A stretch of 64,000 nt of DNA. Source: Hydrangea macrophylla. Taxonomy: Eukaryota; Streptophyta; Magnoliopsida; Cornales; Hydrangeaceae. Shown piece after piece: positions 46,804 to 58,378 of the stretch. Within the stretch, counting starts at the first letter, position 1; each line of letters opens with the position of its first letter. A program made the position numbers and the translations under genes. The DNA is taken from the NCBI GenBank assembly GCA_033977485.1, contig CM066984.1:28749501-28813500 (forward strand), given 5' to 3'. The notes under the pieces are model-generated. The model worked only from the letters and a program-made list of their open reading frames with translations. It was not told the DNA's origin and did no database searches.

Positions 46804-48542
46804 GTTCTAACGCCCTAAAGGGTACAAACTCTGATTTACGATCTCCTTGAGTCTTGATCTAGAATGGTCTAGCTGAATAAGTAAAAGACAGCGCTTCTTG
46901 GGAGGCAACCCAAGCTTTATTTCATCCGTTTCTCTTATTTTTGTTCATTTTGGGTCAGTTTTGAGTTAGATTTGGTCATTTTGGACCAGTTTTGAGTCAG
47001 ATTTGGTCATTTTGGACAGGTTTGGGGGTCAGGGTTAAGTTATTTTAAATTTATTTACATAAAATAATTAAAACAAAGAGGAAAATGGCATATCACGTGC
47101 ACGGCCCGCCAGCGCGATGTGTCACTCGCGCAGCCCGCTCGCGATTTTGCCCCTTAGAGTAAAATTTTTAACGTTTTTTTATATATAGCCTTAGTATCAT
47201 CTCGTGCCTAGAATCACATTCGTTTACAAGGCCCACACGTGCGATTCTTGGACTTAGAGATTTTCTTTTAAGTTTTATAAAATAAGCCTCTGCATTCCCT
47301 CGCAGAGGGGCTCACGCGCGTGAAGTTCGCTCGCGCGTGGGGTTTTTTTCTAGATTTTTCTCTTTGTTTTCTTACTCCTTTTCTCTCGAACCTGGTCAGC
47401 TGTTTATATTTTCTATTTATTTACTTAGGTTCCTTTTAGATCGAGTTCTTTATTTTCATAGTACATTTATGCTTGTTTTAATTATTTTCTTTGCATCTTT
47501 TACTTATCGTTTAGTTTCTATTAAAAAAATAAAGAAAATAAAACATATATGTATATCCATTTCTTTTTCTTTTGTATGTTCTTTTTTGTTCTCAAGTATT
47601 GACAGGTGATTAGTAGCTCTATTAGGAGCATTTGAACTTTCCTTCCAGATTCATATACGTTCCCTTGTTTGTGATTGCCAAGATCGAGATATTGTCGTTC
47701 CTTCCTTACGTACTCTCCTTTCTTTCATTGGGGACAATGAAAGGTTTAGGTTTGGGGGTATGCATTCACATGCACATTATTATGCACCAAATTTTTCAAA
47801 AACTTTTCGCTATTTGTGCTTAAATAAACGATGTTACCTACATTTTTGCAATCTCAATTTGATACTTCTCGTTTTATAATTTTGATTGTTATAGAATGGT
47901 AAACGTGAGAATATGAGGTTAAATATTTGCTAAAGTTATGATGCGACGATTTAGGATATGTATCGTTCGAATTGTAGTTTTACATCATAGATTTGCACAC
48001 AAACCTATGCACTGCATGTAGTCACTTGAATGCATGTTTGATGTGAATTGTTATATGATTCAGATTTCTAGATAACACAAGATGGAGACTAAACCCGGTG
48101 AGCTTTTGAGCCTATCTTTTCTTTTTAGAGGGTTATAAATACATTTTGTGTTTGTTGAATTTCATTAAAATAACGCATCTACATTTTGTTTAGTCTCATT
48201 ATTCTTGTTTTGGTGGATAGTCAAGTTAAAATTTTTGTTACCATGCTAAATAATCTTCCATCGTAAACGTTGAAGAACCGTATCACCCTAGGAAATGATT
48301 TTAGGCATTCTTTGTTTTCCACTTCTTTGACCTTTGACCTATCCCGAAAAATAATAAAATTTCCTTAGTTCACCCTTTGAGCCGTTAAAATGCCATTTTT
48401 CTTTAATCACCATTATCCTTGTTTTTGCTCCAACTTGGAGAGATTCGTCAACTTTTAATGTTATTAAGACGATGTGTCGATTAAGAAGAAGAAGAGAACA
48501 AGATGGTGTTTGGGGAGTTGCTTTGGTATTCAATAAATAGTC
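46804..48542 (+). other. 3' noncoding region of G, first part
   Basis: Carries CTTCTTGGGAGGCAACCCAA (46887), a typical Athila 3' noncoding block; repeated TTTTGGACCAGTTTTGAG-like units (46946-47025); and GC-rich CTCGCGC clusters (47095-47150, 47295-47338) resembling the CpG block of the LTR. No gene. Confidence 0.6.
48535..48542. repeat. 8-bp target duplication of hAT element in G, left
   Basis: AAATAGTC, identical to 49209-49216. Confidence 0.92.
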
Positions 48543-49208
48543 TAGGGCTGTCCAACAAAAACCGAACCAGACCAAACCCGACCCCACCCGACCGAACCCG
48601 ACCCCACCCGACCCCACCCGTGACTATTTGGTTGAGTCACGGGTTTTACAAGTCAAACCCGAACATGTTTCGGATGGATGTCGGTTTCTCCCTTCAAACA
48701 CCCGACTACACCCGACCCGACACGACTGTACACAACATGATTAAAAAAAATATATATTAATTACAGACTATGCAATAAAACTTTGAATGTGCATGTATAT
48801 ATATGTATGTATATAATTTGTGTGTGTTTTACAGCTCTATAACGATTGTTCTTAAGCTTTTCTTCATATCTACAATTTGTGTGTGTGTTTTATTTTTTTG
48901 GTTTACAGATCTATCATTTACACATTGTTGTTTTTACTTAACTGATTGTATAATTGTTTTTATTTTACAGATCAATAATTGTTGTTCCTCAGAATTTTAG
49001 TTGTTCTTTACATTGTACAATTTTTCTTCACTTTGTTGTTTTAAGTCGGATTTCACCCGACCCAACCCGAACTCACCCGAACCCGAACTCACCCGAACCC
49101 GATGGATGATGAGTGGATCACGGGTGGAGAAGGTCTAACCCGACTGCTATTCGGGTGGATGATCGGGTGAGGGCTAAACCCGACTCACCCGACCCGTGGA
49201 CACCCCTA
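48543..49208. mobile_element. Nonautonomous hAT-like element with ACCCGA repeats, 666 bp
   Basis: Begins TAGGGCTGTCCA and ends in the inverse of TAGGGGTGTCCA, with perfect AAATAGTC 8-bp duplications outside. Both subterminal zones (48570-48720 and 49050-49195) are dense in ACCCGA/ACCCGACC units, mostly in one orientation on the plus strand at both ends. In known hAT elements subterminal repeats bind transposase; that role is inferred here. The AT-rich centre has no transposase frame. Confidence 0.9.
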
Positions 49209-50180
49209 AAATAGTCGTTTCAAAAGCAACGGAAAAAAAAAGAATAAGAATAAGGTTGAAAGAAAAAAAAAGAGGTCAAAAAGAAAAGAAAGAAGGTTAA
49301 AAAAAAGAAGACGAAAGAAATTAAAAATATATATATACATATATGAAAAGAAGAGAATGAAAAGATGAAGTTGGTAGAAGAGACGAATGAAAGAAATCGA
49401 TGATGCCTTACAATGCCATTATGAAAACTACCTAATGAATCCTTTCTATTCTTTTTCATTGCCCGAGCCACATTACAACCGTTGAAAAGTCCTATTTGAT
49501 CCTAGGAAACATGGTTTGGATATGTAAGCGATGGGAGGGGGATTAAAACATGGTTATGATTAATTTTTCTTGACTGTTGGCATCCTATCCATGAGACTAC
49601 TGTTCTTTCGTGTCATGCATCATTTTGAAAATATATTTCCTTTGCTCCCATATATTAGAGAAATTACATATGTTTTTGAGTGTTTCATTTGAGAGCGTAA
49701 TTAACATTGTGAGATTCGTAGTCGAAACATAGTTGGATGGTTATCCAAATTATATTACAAGTTCATGACATACGCGTGTTCATTTGACTACCACATCACA
49801 CACATGCAATTTTATGAGAAATGCTATGGATTTATATGATGCACATGCTTAGGACTGATTTTCATGATGTAAGTGGATGTTTAGTTCCGTTTCTTCCTGT
49901 TCGTTATTCTATTTCAAATCATTATTGATCTATAAGGAGTATTGACTATTAGTTTTTCCTTTTTAATAAAACTTTTTAAATTTATAAGTTAATAAAGATG
50001 GTTGTAGGTGACTTGTTAACGAGAACCCTCACGAGACTTCACTCGTCCGACTAGGGACACCTAGGGGATTAAAAGGCTTGTTGCATATGCTAAATGTAAT
50101 CGCGACTCAAGCAACAATGGAGCAGTATTTTATTAGTAGTTAATTTTATTTTTAGTTTTGCTCGAGAACTAGAAAAATGT
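49209..50180 (+). other. 3' noncoding region of G, second part
   Basis: Contains a strongly purine-rich run (49228-49400) and no coding signal. Ends at the polypurine tract. Confidence 0.55.
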
Positions 50181-50193
50181 AGGTTTGGGGGTG
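50181..50193 (+). other. Polypurine tract of G
   Basis: AGGTTTGGGGGTG directly before the TGATCGGGAG start of the 3' LTR; the same G-rich form also occurs at 47749-47759. Confidence 0.75.
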
Positions 50194-51291
50194 TGATCGG
50201 GAGAGAACAAATCCTAATTATACACCTTAACACGCATTTGTTAGCCAATTTTATCTTTTTTTTGTATTTTTACTTTATTTTCTATTTTTTGTCAGGATTT
50301 GGAGAAAAGTAAGGATTCCAGGCTAAATGGGGTGAAAAAGCAGAAGAATAAAAACTGAAAAAGCCACATCGCGCGCGCGACCCGCTAGCACAAAAGTCCC
50401 AAAATCGGTCGCGCGATCTCCCGCGACCTTCCAATATCGTGCTCGAGCGGCCTGCTGGCGCGACCTGTGCAAAAATCAAAGTTGCATATTTCAGTGTACT
50501 GAAGATCCCCACGTAAACGGAACTACCTAATTATGTCTAGATTATAAAATATAGCAATTTTAGTGCAAATAGGTTTAGAAAAGTCTCCAAACTTGCTCCA
50601 AATCTATATATATTCTATTGTAAATCAATTAGAGGGTTAGACATTTATATACACAACATTATACAACAAAACTTCAGCCATTAGAGAGAGGAAAGCAAGG
50701 AGAAGAAGAAGAAGACCAAGGATTTCCATGGCCTCCTCCATCAACCTCTTGTCATTCATCAATTCCATGGCCAACTAAACCTAGATCTAGGGTTTCAATG
50801 AAACCCTAACCATAATAGGGTGTCTTTTATGTTTTTCTTCTAGTTTTATTATGTATGGATGATGATTACATGTTTAGAGGATTTTTATAAATAAATCGAA
50901 CTTCTATTGATTAAATCATTACTTTCAAAGTTTATTCTTGTCTTAGATCTATTTTGACTGTGATATGCTCAATGATCTGTATTTGCTATGCTTGTATAGA
51001 TTATTTACATGTAATGGTACTTAATTGAATTGTGCTATCAAGTATCCGAATAGTCCATGCCTAGGTTAGACGGATTATGCCACAACCCTAGTTTAGTGTG
51101 GAATAATTCATGCTAACCAAAGATGGATTATGTTGGTGCTTGAACCATAGTTATCTTCTTGACGGAGGAATTGGGCTTGTAGCTACAATTCCTAACTATC
51201 ATCCAACTTAATAAGCTAATTGAACTCATAAATACCCTTGTTATGAAGCTAGTGGTGGATTTGCAATCCTAGGTTCCCTAAACATATTTAT
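50194..51291 (+). repeat. 3' LTR of G, left part
   Basis: Aligns with 43110 to about 44218 of the 5' LTR and stops at TATTTAT, where element E begins. Several CpG sites intact in the 5' copy are changed here (for example CGCTCGCGC to CGCTAGCAC near 50382). The remaining 0.2 kb should lie beyond E, outside the window. Confidence 0.85.
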
Positions 51292-51842
51292 TGATGATGC
51301 CAAGGGTCACAAGAACGTGTATGTGGTTCGGTCCCATTAATGAGGTGACCTACATCCACGATTGCGTCAATGCGCTTACCACTAAAATCGATCGGGTGTG
51401 TGCGTGTGTCTAAGAATAATATGCTATTTTGTCTTTTCAGAATGCCCTCCTCTTTACGAGGGTAGGCAGCCTCTTTTATAGATGCAAGAGTCCTTCTGTA
51501 CATGGTAAGTAATCAGATTAGGAAGCCTAATCTGATTGCAATTGATTTACATAAATTTAGGTGATGTTTCCTAAGTGGTTTAGGAAACTGCTTGCTCCTT
51601 CCATTTAGTCTTCTAACTGAGCTAGGAAACTGTCTGGAGGCCTGCTGACTAAGCAACCATGCCTACTGGGGGCGCGCCCATATGGGGTCCATCTGGAAAG
51701 AACGACCGGACTTACGGCCACCCTGGGCAGTTTTGTGTTACAGCTTAGGATACTGTGTAGTCAGTCCAAATTCAAGATGACTTGGCTTCTCTAGGCTGAG
51801 TTGACGAGGCTTGACTTTGACCTGATATTTTTGTGCATATCA
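51292..51842 (-). repeat. 3' LTR of E (left end in window)
   Basis: 551 bp. Compared with the right LTR and with D it has two internal deletions, about 36 bp near 51302 and about 47 bp near 51380, the second with short direct matches (ACTAA) at its edges. TATAAAAG lies on the minus strand near 51473-51480. Confidence 0.85.
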
Positions 51843-51858
51843 ATTGCCCCCCATTTTC
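51843..51858 (-). other. Polypurine tract of E
   Basis: The minus strand reads GAAAATGGGGGGCAAT just before the LTR, matching D at 29904-29919. Confidence 0.75.
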
Positions 51859-52713
51859 AAAATTAACGAGATGCTCTATCGGATGAGGTTTGAAAATTAA
51901 GACTACTTCTGGCAGAAAATCGTTCGAGAGATGGCCCCGGGCTGTTACTCGGGGTGCGACCGATCGGAGTGATCTTCTGGGAACAGGATCAAGCGGTAGC
52001 TATGTGGGCCCGGAACCAACCTCTGCCACATGTCAACTAGTCACTGGCCTGGGTAGGATCCAACGATGCCAGCGTGGGAGAAACCGAGCCATTTATGTGG
52101 TAACCAAACTGTCTCGTCACGCATTTAATGCGCGCACCTTTTGAGACGATGCTTCACGTGCCCGAAGCGACAATTGTCGAGCAGTTTCAGCGAGAAATCG
52201 CCTGGACCATTGGATCTGCTTTGATCTTAGCCATCCATATTTCCCCTACAAGGAACACTTGTCCATGTCATGAATTTCTGCTGCCAAGACGTATATTCCT
52301 GAGCGGTTTTGGGAGCAAATAATTCCCGGTCAAGATTTTCAAGCCCTTTTTTGCGTTGATTTCTGTAAGTCCCTTTCCTTTCCGAGTTTTAATTTGTTAC
52401 ATTCCTTCATCCCCCCTTCTCTTTTCTTTCCGTGGTGAGGCTGGAGGGAGCGAGCTCGATAGGGTTTGAGCGAGAGTGGGATTTTTTCTTCTTTAGGTTT
52501 TGTTCTTTTTTTAAGTCAGGTGGAACCTTAGGATAGTTGAACCGAGCGGGTGTCCCCGAAGTAGTCTTGAGAGAGTGCCATCTAGTGCTAAGTACCATTC
52601 ACTCCTTGCCTTTTAGGTTAGTGACCTTGCCCCCTTTGTATACCAGGCTCGGGGTTCCTGACGCATACTTAGGCCGTAACCTACTTCCCCATCCTACCAT
52701 AGGAGTACCAGAA
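51859..52713 (+). promoter_or_regulatory. Upstream region of E antisense gene
   Basis: Shared inverted with D at 29061-29903. It holds the conserved GTAAGTCC donor at 52367 and a CCTTTTAG acceptor at 52607-52614, suggesting a leader intron. The TATTTAAG of D reads TATTTCCC here (52228). Confidence 0.35.
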
Positions 52714-54815
52714 ATGGAACATTTCGACTTCGATTCTACTTCCGGATTAGAGGATGAGATGTACCGATTGGGAACTCCTAACACCAGCCTAGATCCACCA
52801 TCCACTTCCCCATCTAACCACCAGAGTGAGGGTAGGATTCCTGCTCATGTGTCCGATAGCGAATCCGACCAGGAGGCCCCCGTTGCCTCTGTTTCCATGG
52901 GGAAAGGTGTTGAGACACCGGGGAGACCTGACCCCAAGGTCGTGTTTGCCTGCGAGTCTACCTCCTCTACCCTATGCTCCCAAGACCTTGTGCGCATTAG
53001 GGAGAGGTATTCACTCCCCTACGATTGTTCCTTAGCTGTTAACCCTAGCAGAGCGCATCTTACCAGCCAGGCTTCGTTACCCTGTTTGAGGATGAACAGA
53101 TAGCTGGCCTCCGCCTTCCGCTTCATCCAGTCGCTCGGGATGTCCTGATTTACCTCAAGATTGCTCCCAGGCAGTTAGCTCCCAATGGGTGGAGGTTCTT
53201 GATGGGGTCCATCTCTCTGTGGCCCCAGGTCTTCGGATATGAAATCACCCTCTGGGAGTTTTTATGGGCTCACTGGCCATTTCCCCGTGCACAGGGAGGT
53301 TGGTTTCTTTTCTTTTTCTGCCCGGCTAGGTAGGAAGATTATTGACAAATTCCCGAGTAACAACAAGGGGTGGAAGAACAAATTCTTCCAGGTGTCCACT
53401 CTTCGCCTCTGCGACCGGGCCCCAGGATCCCAACTAAGGACTTCCTGGGCAAGGGAGTTGAGGGGTAAGACCGCCCTGTATGCTTCGTTTCATTTCTCTT
53501 CACTTCAGGAGGTTATTGGTCTACTAACTATTTCCATGTTCCTATTTACAACTGGGTCAATAGAACCTCCCAAGATCCCTGAAGGGTGCCAGGCCAGGAT
53601 CTTGGGTTTGGCGGAGCTGCCTACCCATGTCTCGAACGTGCTGTCCTAGACGGGTGAATTTGTCGAGTTTTACTCACCAGAAGAACCTGTTCAGGCCCCA
53701 CTTTCTCGCCAATCATTCCCGGTGAGTGTCCGGGCTACCGGTCTTCCCGTTTCACATTTTTTCCTTTTGTTGTCTCTATTACCTTCTGACTGAGCATTTT
53801 TTTCCTTTACAGAAATGGCTCTAAAAAGGAATTTGGAGCAGCTGAGGGAGAGGTAGGCTACTGCCGCTACTGCTGCTGCTGTCCGGTTGGTGGTGGAGCA
53901 AGGAAAGAGACCCGCCGGCGAAGTCCAGGGTGGCGAGCGCCCTCTAAGGCGCATTTGCCACGGGACAGCTAACCTCCTGGAACCTGTGGGGACGTCAGCT
54001 CCCCAAGCGATGGCTATGGAGGAGATCCCTCTCTGGGAGGACATAACGTCTGGTCTATCGATTAGGGGACCCATCGAGATCTAGGAGAGGGTGAAGTCCG
54101 CCCTCATCTTGAGCCAAATGGAGACATGTGCAAACCTGTCTCCTGAGGACTTCCAGGGATGGCTATATAGCCTTTCCTACCTGGTAAGCACTTCTGCCTC
54201 TTGAGTATTAGCTACATCTTTTTTTTTATTGGCCTTGTTGACTGACCAACCTCCTTTCTTTCGTTGCTGGTTGGCTGCATGGCTGCCAAGTCCGAGTCTC
54301 TTCTGTCTTCTCTGGCCGGGAGGACCAGCACTGTCAAATCTGCCTTGTCAAAGGAGCAGGCAGAATCGGAGGCCAGGAAGGCTGCCCTGGCCATCGAGAT
54401 GGGCAAGACCAAGGCCTTGGCCTTGAGTTTGGGTGTAGCCCAGGTTGATTTAGTGGTTGCTAAGGCTAATTTAGAGGCTTTCTGAGCCCTCGCGGCGGAG
54501 GCTGAGGCCCGAGCAAAGGCCGCAACTGAGGTGACAAACGCAGGGGCCATAAAAGAAGGGTTTGACGATAGCTTCTTCCAAGGCTACGAGGATCTAAAAC
54601 GACGGGTAGCCCGGGATTACCCCGAGTGGGATATCTTATACTACGAGGGCATTGACTCCAACTACTGGGACATCGGTCCCCCTGCTAATGAGGGTCCTAC
54701 TGCTGGTGATGGAGCTGATGTACCTGCCCCGGGTAGAGGCTCGGGACTTGGAAGCGGAGCTGCCCTCAAAGAAGAGGTTGGGGAGACCGAAGACGTGGTC
54801 GAGGTGGACGACTAA
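52714..54815 (+). pseudogene. Antisense gene of E, PF04195-like, four exons
   Basis: Plus-strand counterpart of D's antisense gene. Proposed exons: 52714-53464, about 53563-53721, 53813-54183 and 54270-54815, ending in an acidic tail with VVEVDD. Donors at 53465, 53722 and 54184 match D. The second acceptor (CTTTACAG at 53805-53812) matches; the third has lost its AG (GCTG near 54269, where D has GCAG). Exon 1 holds RYSLPYDCSLAVN and, after a frameshift near 53055, PNGWRFLMGSISLWPQV and SARLGRKIIDKF blocks. Exon 4 is Ala/Lys/Glu-rich and likely coiled coil. Stops at 53647-53649, 54081-54083 and 54483 add to the damage. The gene runs tail-to-tail with E's pol. The family has no established biochemical activity. 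Confidence 0.72.
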
Positions 54816-55527
54816 GGTCCCTAACCTGTTTTCTTTTGTATTGTAGGTTTTTTTTTTTTTGGGAGGCTACTACAACCACCCCCCAGGCCCTGTACAAATA
54901 GTTTATAATTAATGAAAAGGTCCTTGAGACCAACTTTTCCATTAACTATTTACTATTTCTGTACTTATGTGCCTGTTTTCCAATTCCCAATCGGGTTTTA
55001 CGGATCTAATGCACTGCCTTAGAAAATGGTTTAAGACAGCAACCGGTAGAATTCTTGGTCTTCTTGACCCTTTTTAAAGGTCTCGCCCGGTGCACTTTAG
55101 GATCTTGCCCTGTTTTACTGCCCGGACGGTGTTTACTCTGATCACTATAGGTACTTAGAATGTTAAGATTCCTAGCCCTATTAATAACCGGTGTGATTTC
55201 ATATTTTGGTCTGGTATCACCCTGCCTCCCAAGCATTTTGGTAAGACGGGTGTCTAGGAGTGAGGAACCATAGGGCACTGACCTGGAACATGGGTGGTTG
55301 TAGGGTCCTTTGGGACTTGCCATCATCAACCACCTACAAGGCTTTGCCCCCCATTGTAGGTTGGACCTAAGCAAGTCCGGTGCCTCGGGTTTTGGACCCG
55401 AGGTCTTTTAAGTGCCTGGGGTTTGACCCCTGAGGTCTTTTAAGTGGACAAGCATGGAGAAGAGTTGTTTGGTGAAATGCTCGGGTCGAGTTACATAATT
55501 CCTAGCCAACATTGTTGTCATTCTCTA
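54816..55527. other. Spacer between the two convergent 3' ends in E
   Basis: Lies between the stop of the antisense gene and the stop of pol on the other strand. Includes a T run at 54848-54860 and repeated CTCGGGT/GAGGTCTTTTAAG units (55386-55445). Confidence 0.5.
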
Positions 55528-56757
55528 CTAGAAGTACTTGCAGAGGTACTGCACGTTCCAAGGGTGGGAGAGGTCATGCCCATCTAGAGTTTGTAACCAA
55601 TAGGTGTATGGACGGTTGACTCGGGTAACTAGGTATGGACCTTCCCAGTTTGGCCCCAACTTTCCATGGCTCGGGACTTTCGTGGACTGGTTGACTGCCT
55701 TTAGGACCAGATCTCCTATCTGAAAACTGCGATGCTTCACGTTGCTGTTATAGTATCTAGAGACTCTCTGCTTGTAGGCTGCCACTTTAAGGTACGCCCG
55801 GTCTCTTTTCTCCTATACCAAATCGAGTTCCACCCTTAGGGCATCTTTATTGTTTAGCTTGTTGAAATTTGCCACCAGGTAAGTAGGTAATCCAAGCTCT
55901 GCGGGGACCACTACCTCAAAGCCGTAGGTTAGAGAGAACGGCGTTACGCCTATTGCCGCTCGGGGTGTAGTGCGGTAGGCCCATAGGAGGGTTGGTAGTT
56001 CTTGTGCCCATAGTCCTTTGGCGCTTTCAAGCCTTGATTAAATTGACTGCAGAATTGTCATGTTGGTCACTTCGCCTTAGCCATTGGACTGGGAGTGCTC
56101 GGGGGATGAGTAGCGATTGGATATCCCGTAGCCCGAGCAGAGCTGCCTAAAAATCGGGGTGTCAAATTGCCTTCCGTTGTCACTAACCAGAACCCAGGGG
56201 ATGCCAAACCTACTGAGGATGTTCCTCTCCTCAAAGTTTTCCATTTTCTTCTCGGTAATGGTTGCCAAGGACTCGGCTTTCGCCCATTTGGTGAAGTAGT
56301 CCACGGCTATGATGGCGAACTTGACTTGTCCTTTTCTCATCGAGAGAGGGCCGACAAGGTCAATACCCCACTGAGCAAACGGCCAGGGGCTGAGGATGGG
56401 CGTCTGAAATTCTCCCGGACGGTTGATGATGGGGGAAAATCTTTGGCACGTATCACACCTCTTGATGTATTCTTGAGAGTCTTTGGCCATGGTAGGCCAA
56501 TAATAACCTTACAACAGGGCTTTGCGTGAAAGTGCCTGGCCTCCGATGTGGTTCTCGCACACCCCTTCATGAATTTCGTACAGTATTGCTTGGACCTGTG
56601 CAGGGTGGACACAGCGGAGGTACGATATAGAAAATCCCCTTTTGTAGAGGATGCCATCAATGATGTGGTACCTTACAGCTCGGTACTTAACCCGGCGGGC
56701 TTCTTCCTTTCCTTCTGGTAATGCACCTATTGCCAAAAATGACATGATTGGGTCCAT
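55528..56757 (-). pseudogene. Integrase region of E pol
   Basis: From the upstream side: a finger with CDTCQRF; the core with WGIDLVGPL (first Asp), then VSDNGRQFDTP (second Asp) and SPEHSQSNG, where the third acidic residue would follow at a frame break near 56076; and a C-terminal part ending GPYLVTRV, then HDLSHPWNVQYLCKYF. This is the usual Tat-type integrase without a chromodomain. Broken by frameshifts near 56060-56080 and 55790-56000. The stop is at 55528-55530. Confidence 0.85.
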
Positions 56758-57803
56758 CTAACTAGGGTCTAGGGTGAGCGGTTCGACCTCCATGCATTTC
56801 GAGTTTATCACACTTGGCTCGGGCAGGTACTCTATCCTTATCCCGGGCAAGTCTGACTCAGAGTATGAAGCAAGGTGGGTTAATCGGTCGGCCCTAGTGT
56901 TTTCTTCCCTAGGTATCTGTGTAACAGAGAACTCCTAAAGTTTTGCTGAAACTGCTCGGATAAGGGATAGATAAGCTACCATGTTATGCTCTCGAGCCTC
57001 ATACTCTTGATTAACTTGATTTACCACGAGCTGAGAGTCACGGTACCCTTGAATTTACAGTGCACCCATTGAGGTCGCCATTTGTAATCTGACCAATAAG
57101 GCTTCGTATTTGGCCTCATTATTGGAAGCTTTGAACCTGAACCTGAGCGCAGACTCGAGACATCGGGCGTGGTTAAGATGATCCCTGCTCCGCTACCCTA
57201 TTTGTTGGAAGAACCATCCACATAAAGTACCACGTCAGGATATCTGGTTGTAACCCGGGCGGTAAGATCAGTGGGGCAGTTTCTTCAACTGGATCCTCTT
57301 GGTATGTGAATTCAACAATGAAGTCTGTCATTGCCTGTCCCTTGATTGCTGTGCGGGGTCTGTAGACCACTTCAAATTCCTCTAACTCCAAGGCCCATTT
57401 GACAAGCCTCCTGGACGTTTTAGGCTTACTCAAGATCTTACGGAGGGCTAATCTATAAGGACCACGATGGCGTGGGCCTGGAAATACGGGCTGAAGTGAT
57501 GAGGGCGAAGGCGAGCTTTTCAATGTGGGAGTATCTACTTTTTGCACCTTGAAGTGCCTGGCTTGTGTAATAGACCGGGAATTGTATCCCATGCTCTTCC
57601 CAAATGAGTGTCGAGCTGACCATCAAGGGCGACACCGCCAAGTACAAGAATAGTTCCTTGCCTGCCGTGGGCGTTGAGAGTAGAGGAGGCGATGTCAAGT
57701 ACTTCTTGAGTTCCTGGAATGCTTCCTTGCACTCTTCTGACCACTGAAAAGCTTTACGAAGGATCTTGAAGAATGGCAGACACTGGTCGGTAGCTTGGGA
57801 CAC
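56758..57803 (-). pseudogene. RNase H region of E pol
   Basis: The connection and first RNase H part has FQWSEECKEAFQELK, then KELFLYLAVS and YSHIEKLAFAL (57453-57803), the classical gypsy RNase H. The block VVYRPRTAIKGQAMTDFIVEF (57280-57380) is the Tat-type tail. A second, badly decayed domain of dual-RNase-H type may lie at 56760-57170. At least three frameshifts and several stops. Confidence 0.8.
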
Positions 57804-58378
57804 AATCTATTTAATGTAGCCACTCGCTCGGCCAAACTCTGTACCACATTGGTTGACCTGGGTGACCGCATGTTTAAAATGGCTTGAATTTTTTTGGGGT
57901 TTACCTCGATCCCCCGCCTGCTGACTAGGTGCCCAAGAAACTTCCTGGATGAAATGCCAAATGTGCACTTGGCTGGGTTCAACCTCATCCCGAACTTTCT
58001 TAAAATGTTGAAGGCCCCAGCTAAGTGCTCAAGATGGTAAGACTCTTCCCGGCTTTTAACCAGCAGATCGTCAACGTAAACCTCCATGGATTTCCTAATC
58101 AAGTCCTTAAACATGTGATTGACCAGGCGCTAATAGGTTTCCCCATCATTTTTAAGGCCGAAAGGCATGACCTTGTAGCAGTAAGTCCCCTGATCCATGG
58201 TGAACGAGGTTTTTTCTTCATCCCTGGGGTACATGCTAATCTGATTGTACCCGGAGTAGGCGACCACGAACGAGAGGAGAGAATGACCGACTGTGGAGTC
58301 CACAAGGAGATCTATCCTGGGCAGTGGATAGCAGTCCTTGGGACAGGCTTTGTTCATATCCGTTAAGTCCACACACAT
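57695..58378 (-). pseudogene. Reverse transcriptase region of E pol
   Basis: Contains the diagnostic gypsy blocks: CVDLTDMNKACPKDCYPLPR, then YSGYNQI, the KVMPFGLKNDGETY region, and the catalytic YVDDLLVKS (minus strand, about 58045-58075). Near 58115-58130 a stop or frameshift separates the palm from the YVDD block. The LGHLVSRRGIEVNPKKIQA thumb block follows. Residues around the active site are intact, but the frame is not. Confidence 0.88.

Larger units (their letters stand above)
43110..51291 (+). mobile_element. Athila-like gypsy element G, gag but no pol
   Basis: The 5' LTR (43110-44430), primer site TTTAGCGCCGTTGCCGGGGA, gag, and a 3' region are followed by a polypurine tract and the first 1.1 kb of the 3' LTR (50194-51291). 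Reverse transcriptase, RNase H and integrase are absent. Gag runs almost directly into the 3' noncoding block (CTTCTTGGGAGGCAACCCAAG at 46887) that in Athila-type elements lies far downstream. So G is an internally deleted, nonautonomous copy. Element E interrupts its 3' LTR. Confidence 0.82.

Noticed and set aside
48543..49208. Telomere or interstitial telomere repeat
   Set aside because: The ACCCGA units differ from the plant telomere repeat CCCTAAA, and the segment is precisely bounded by an 8-bp duplication.
53691..54550. Two minus-strand open frames over 53691-54074 and 54212-54550
   Set aside because: Shadows of exons 3 and 4 of E's antisense gene; the plus strand is the conserved coding strand.
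58025..58366. Plus-strand frame of 113 codons
   Set aside because: Antisense of the reverse transcriptase of E, whose minus-strand motifs are unambiguous.
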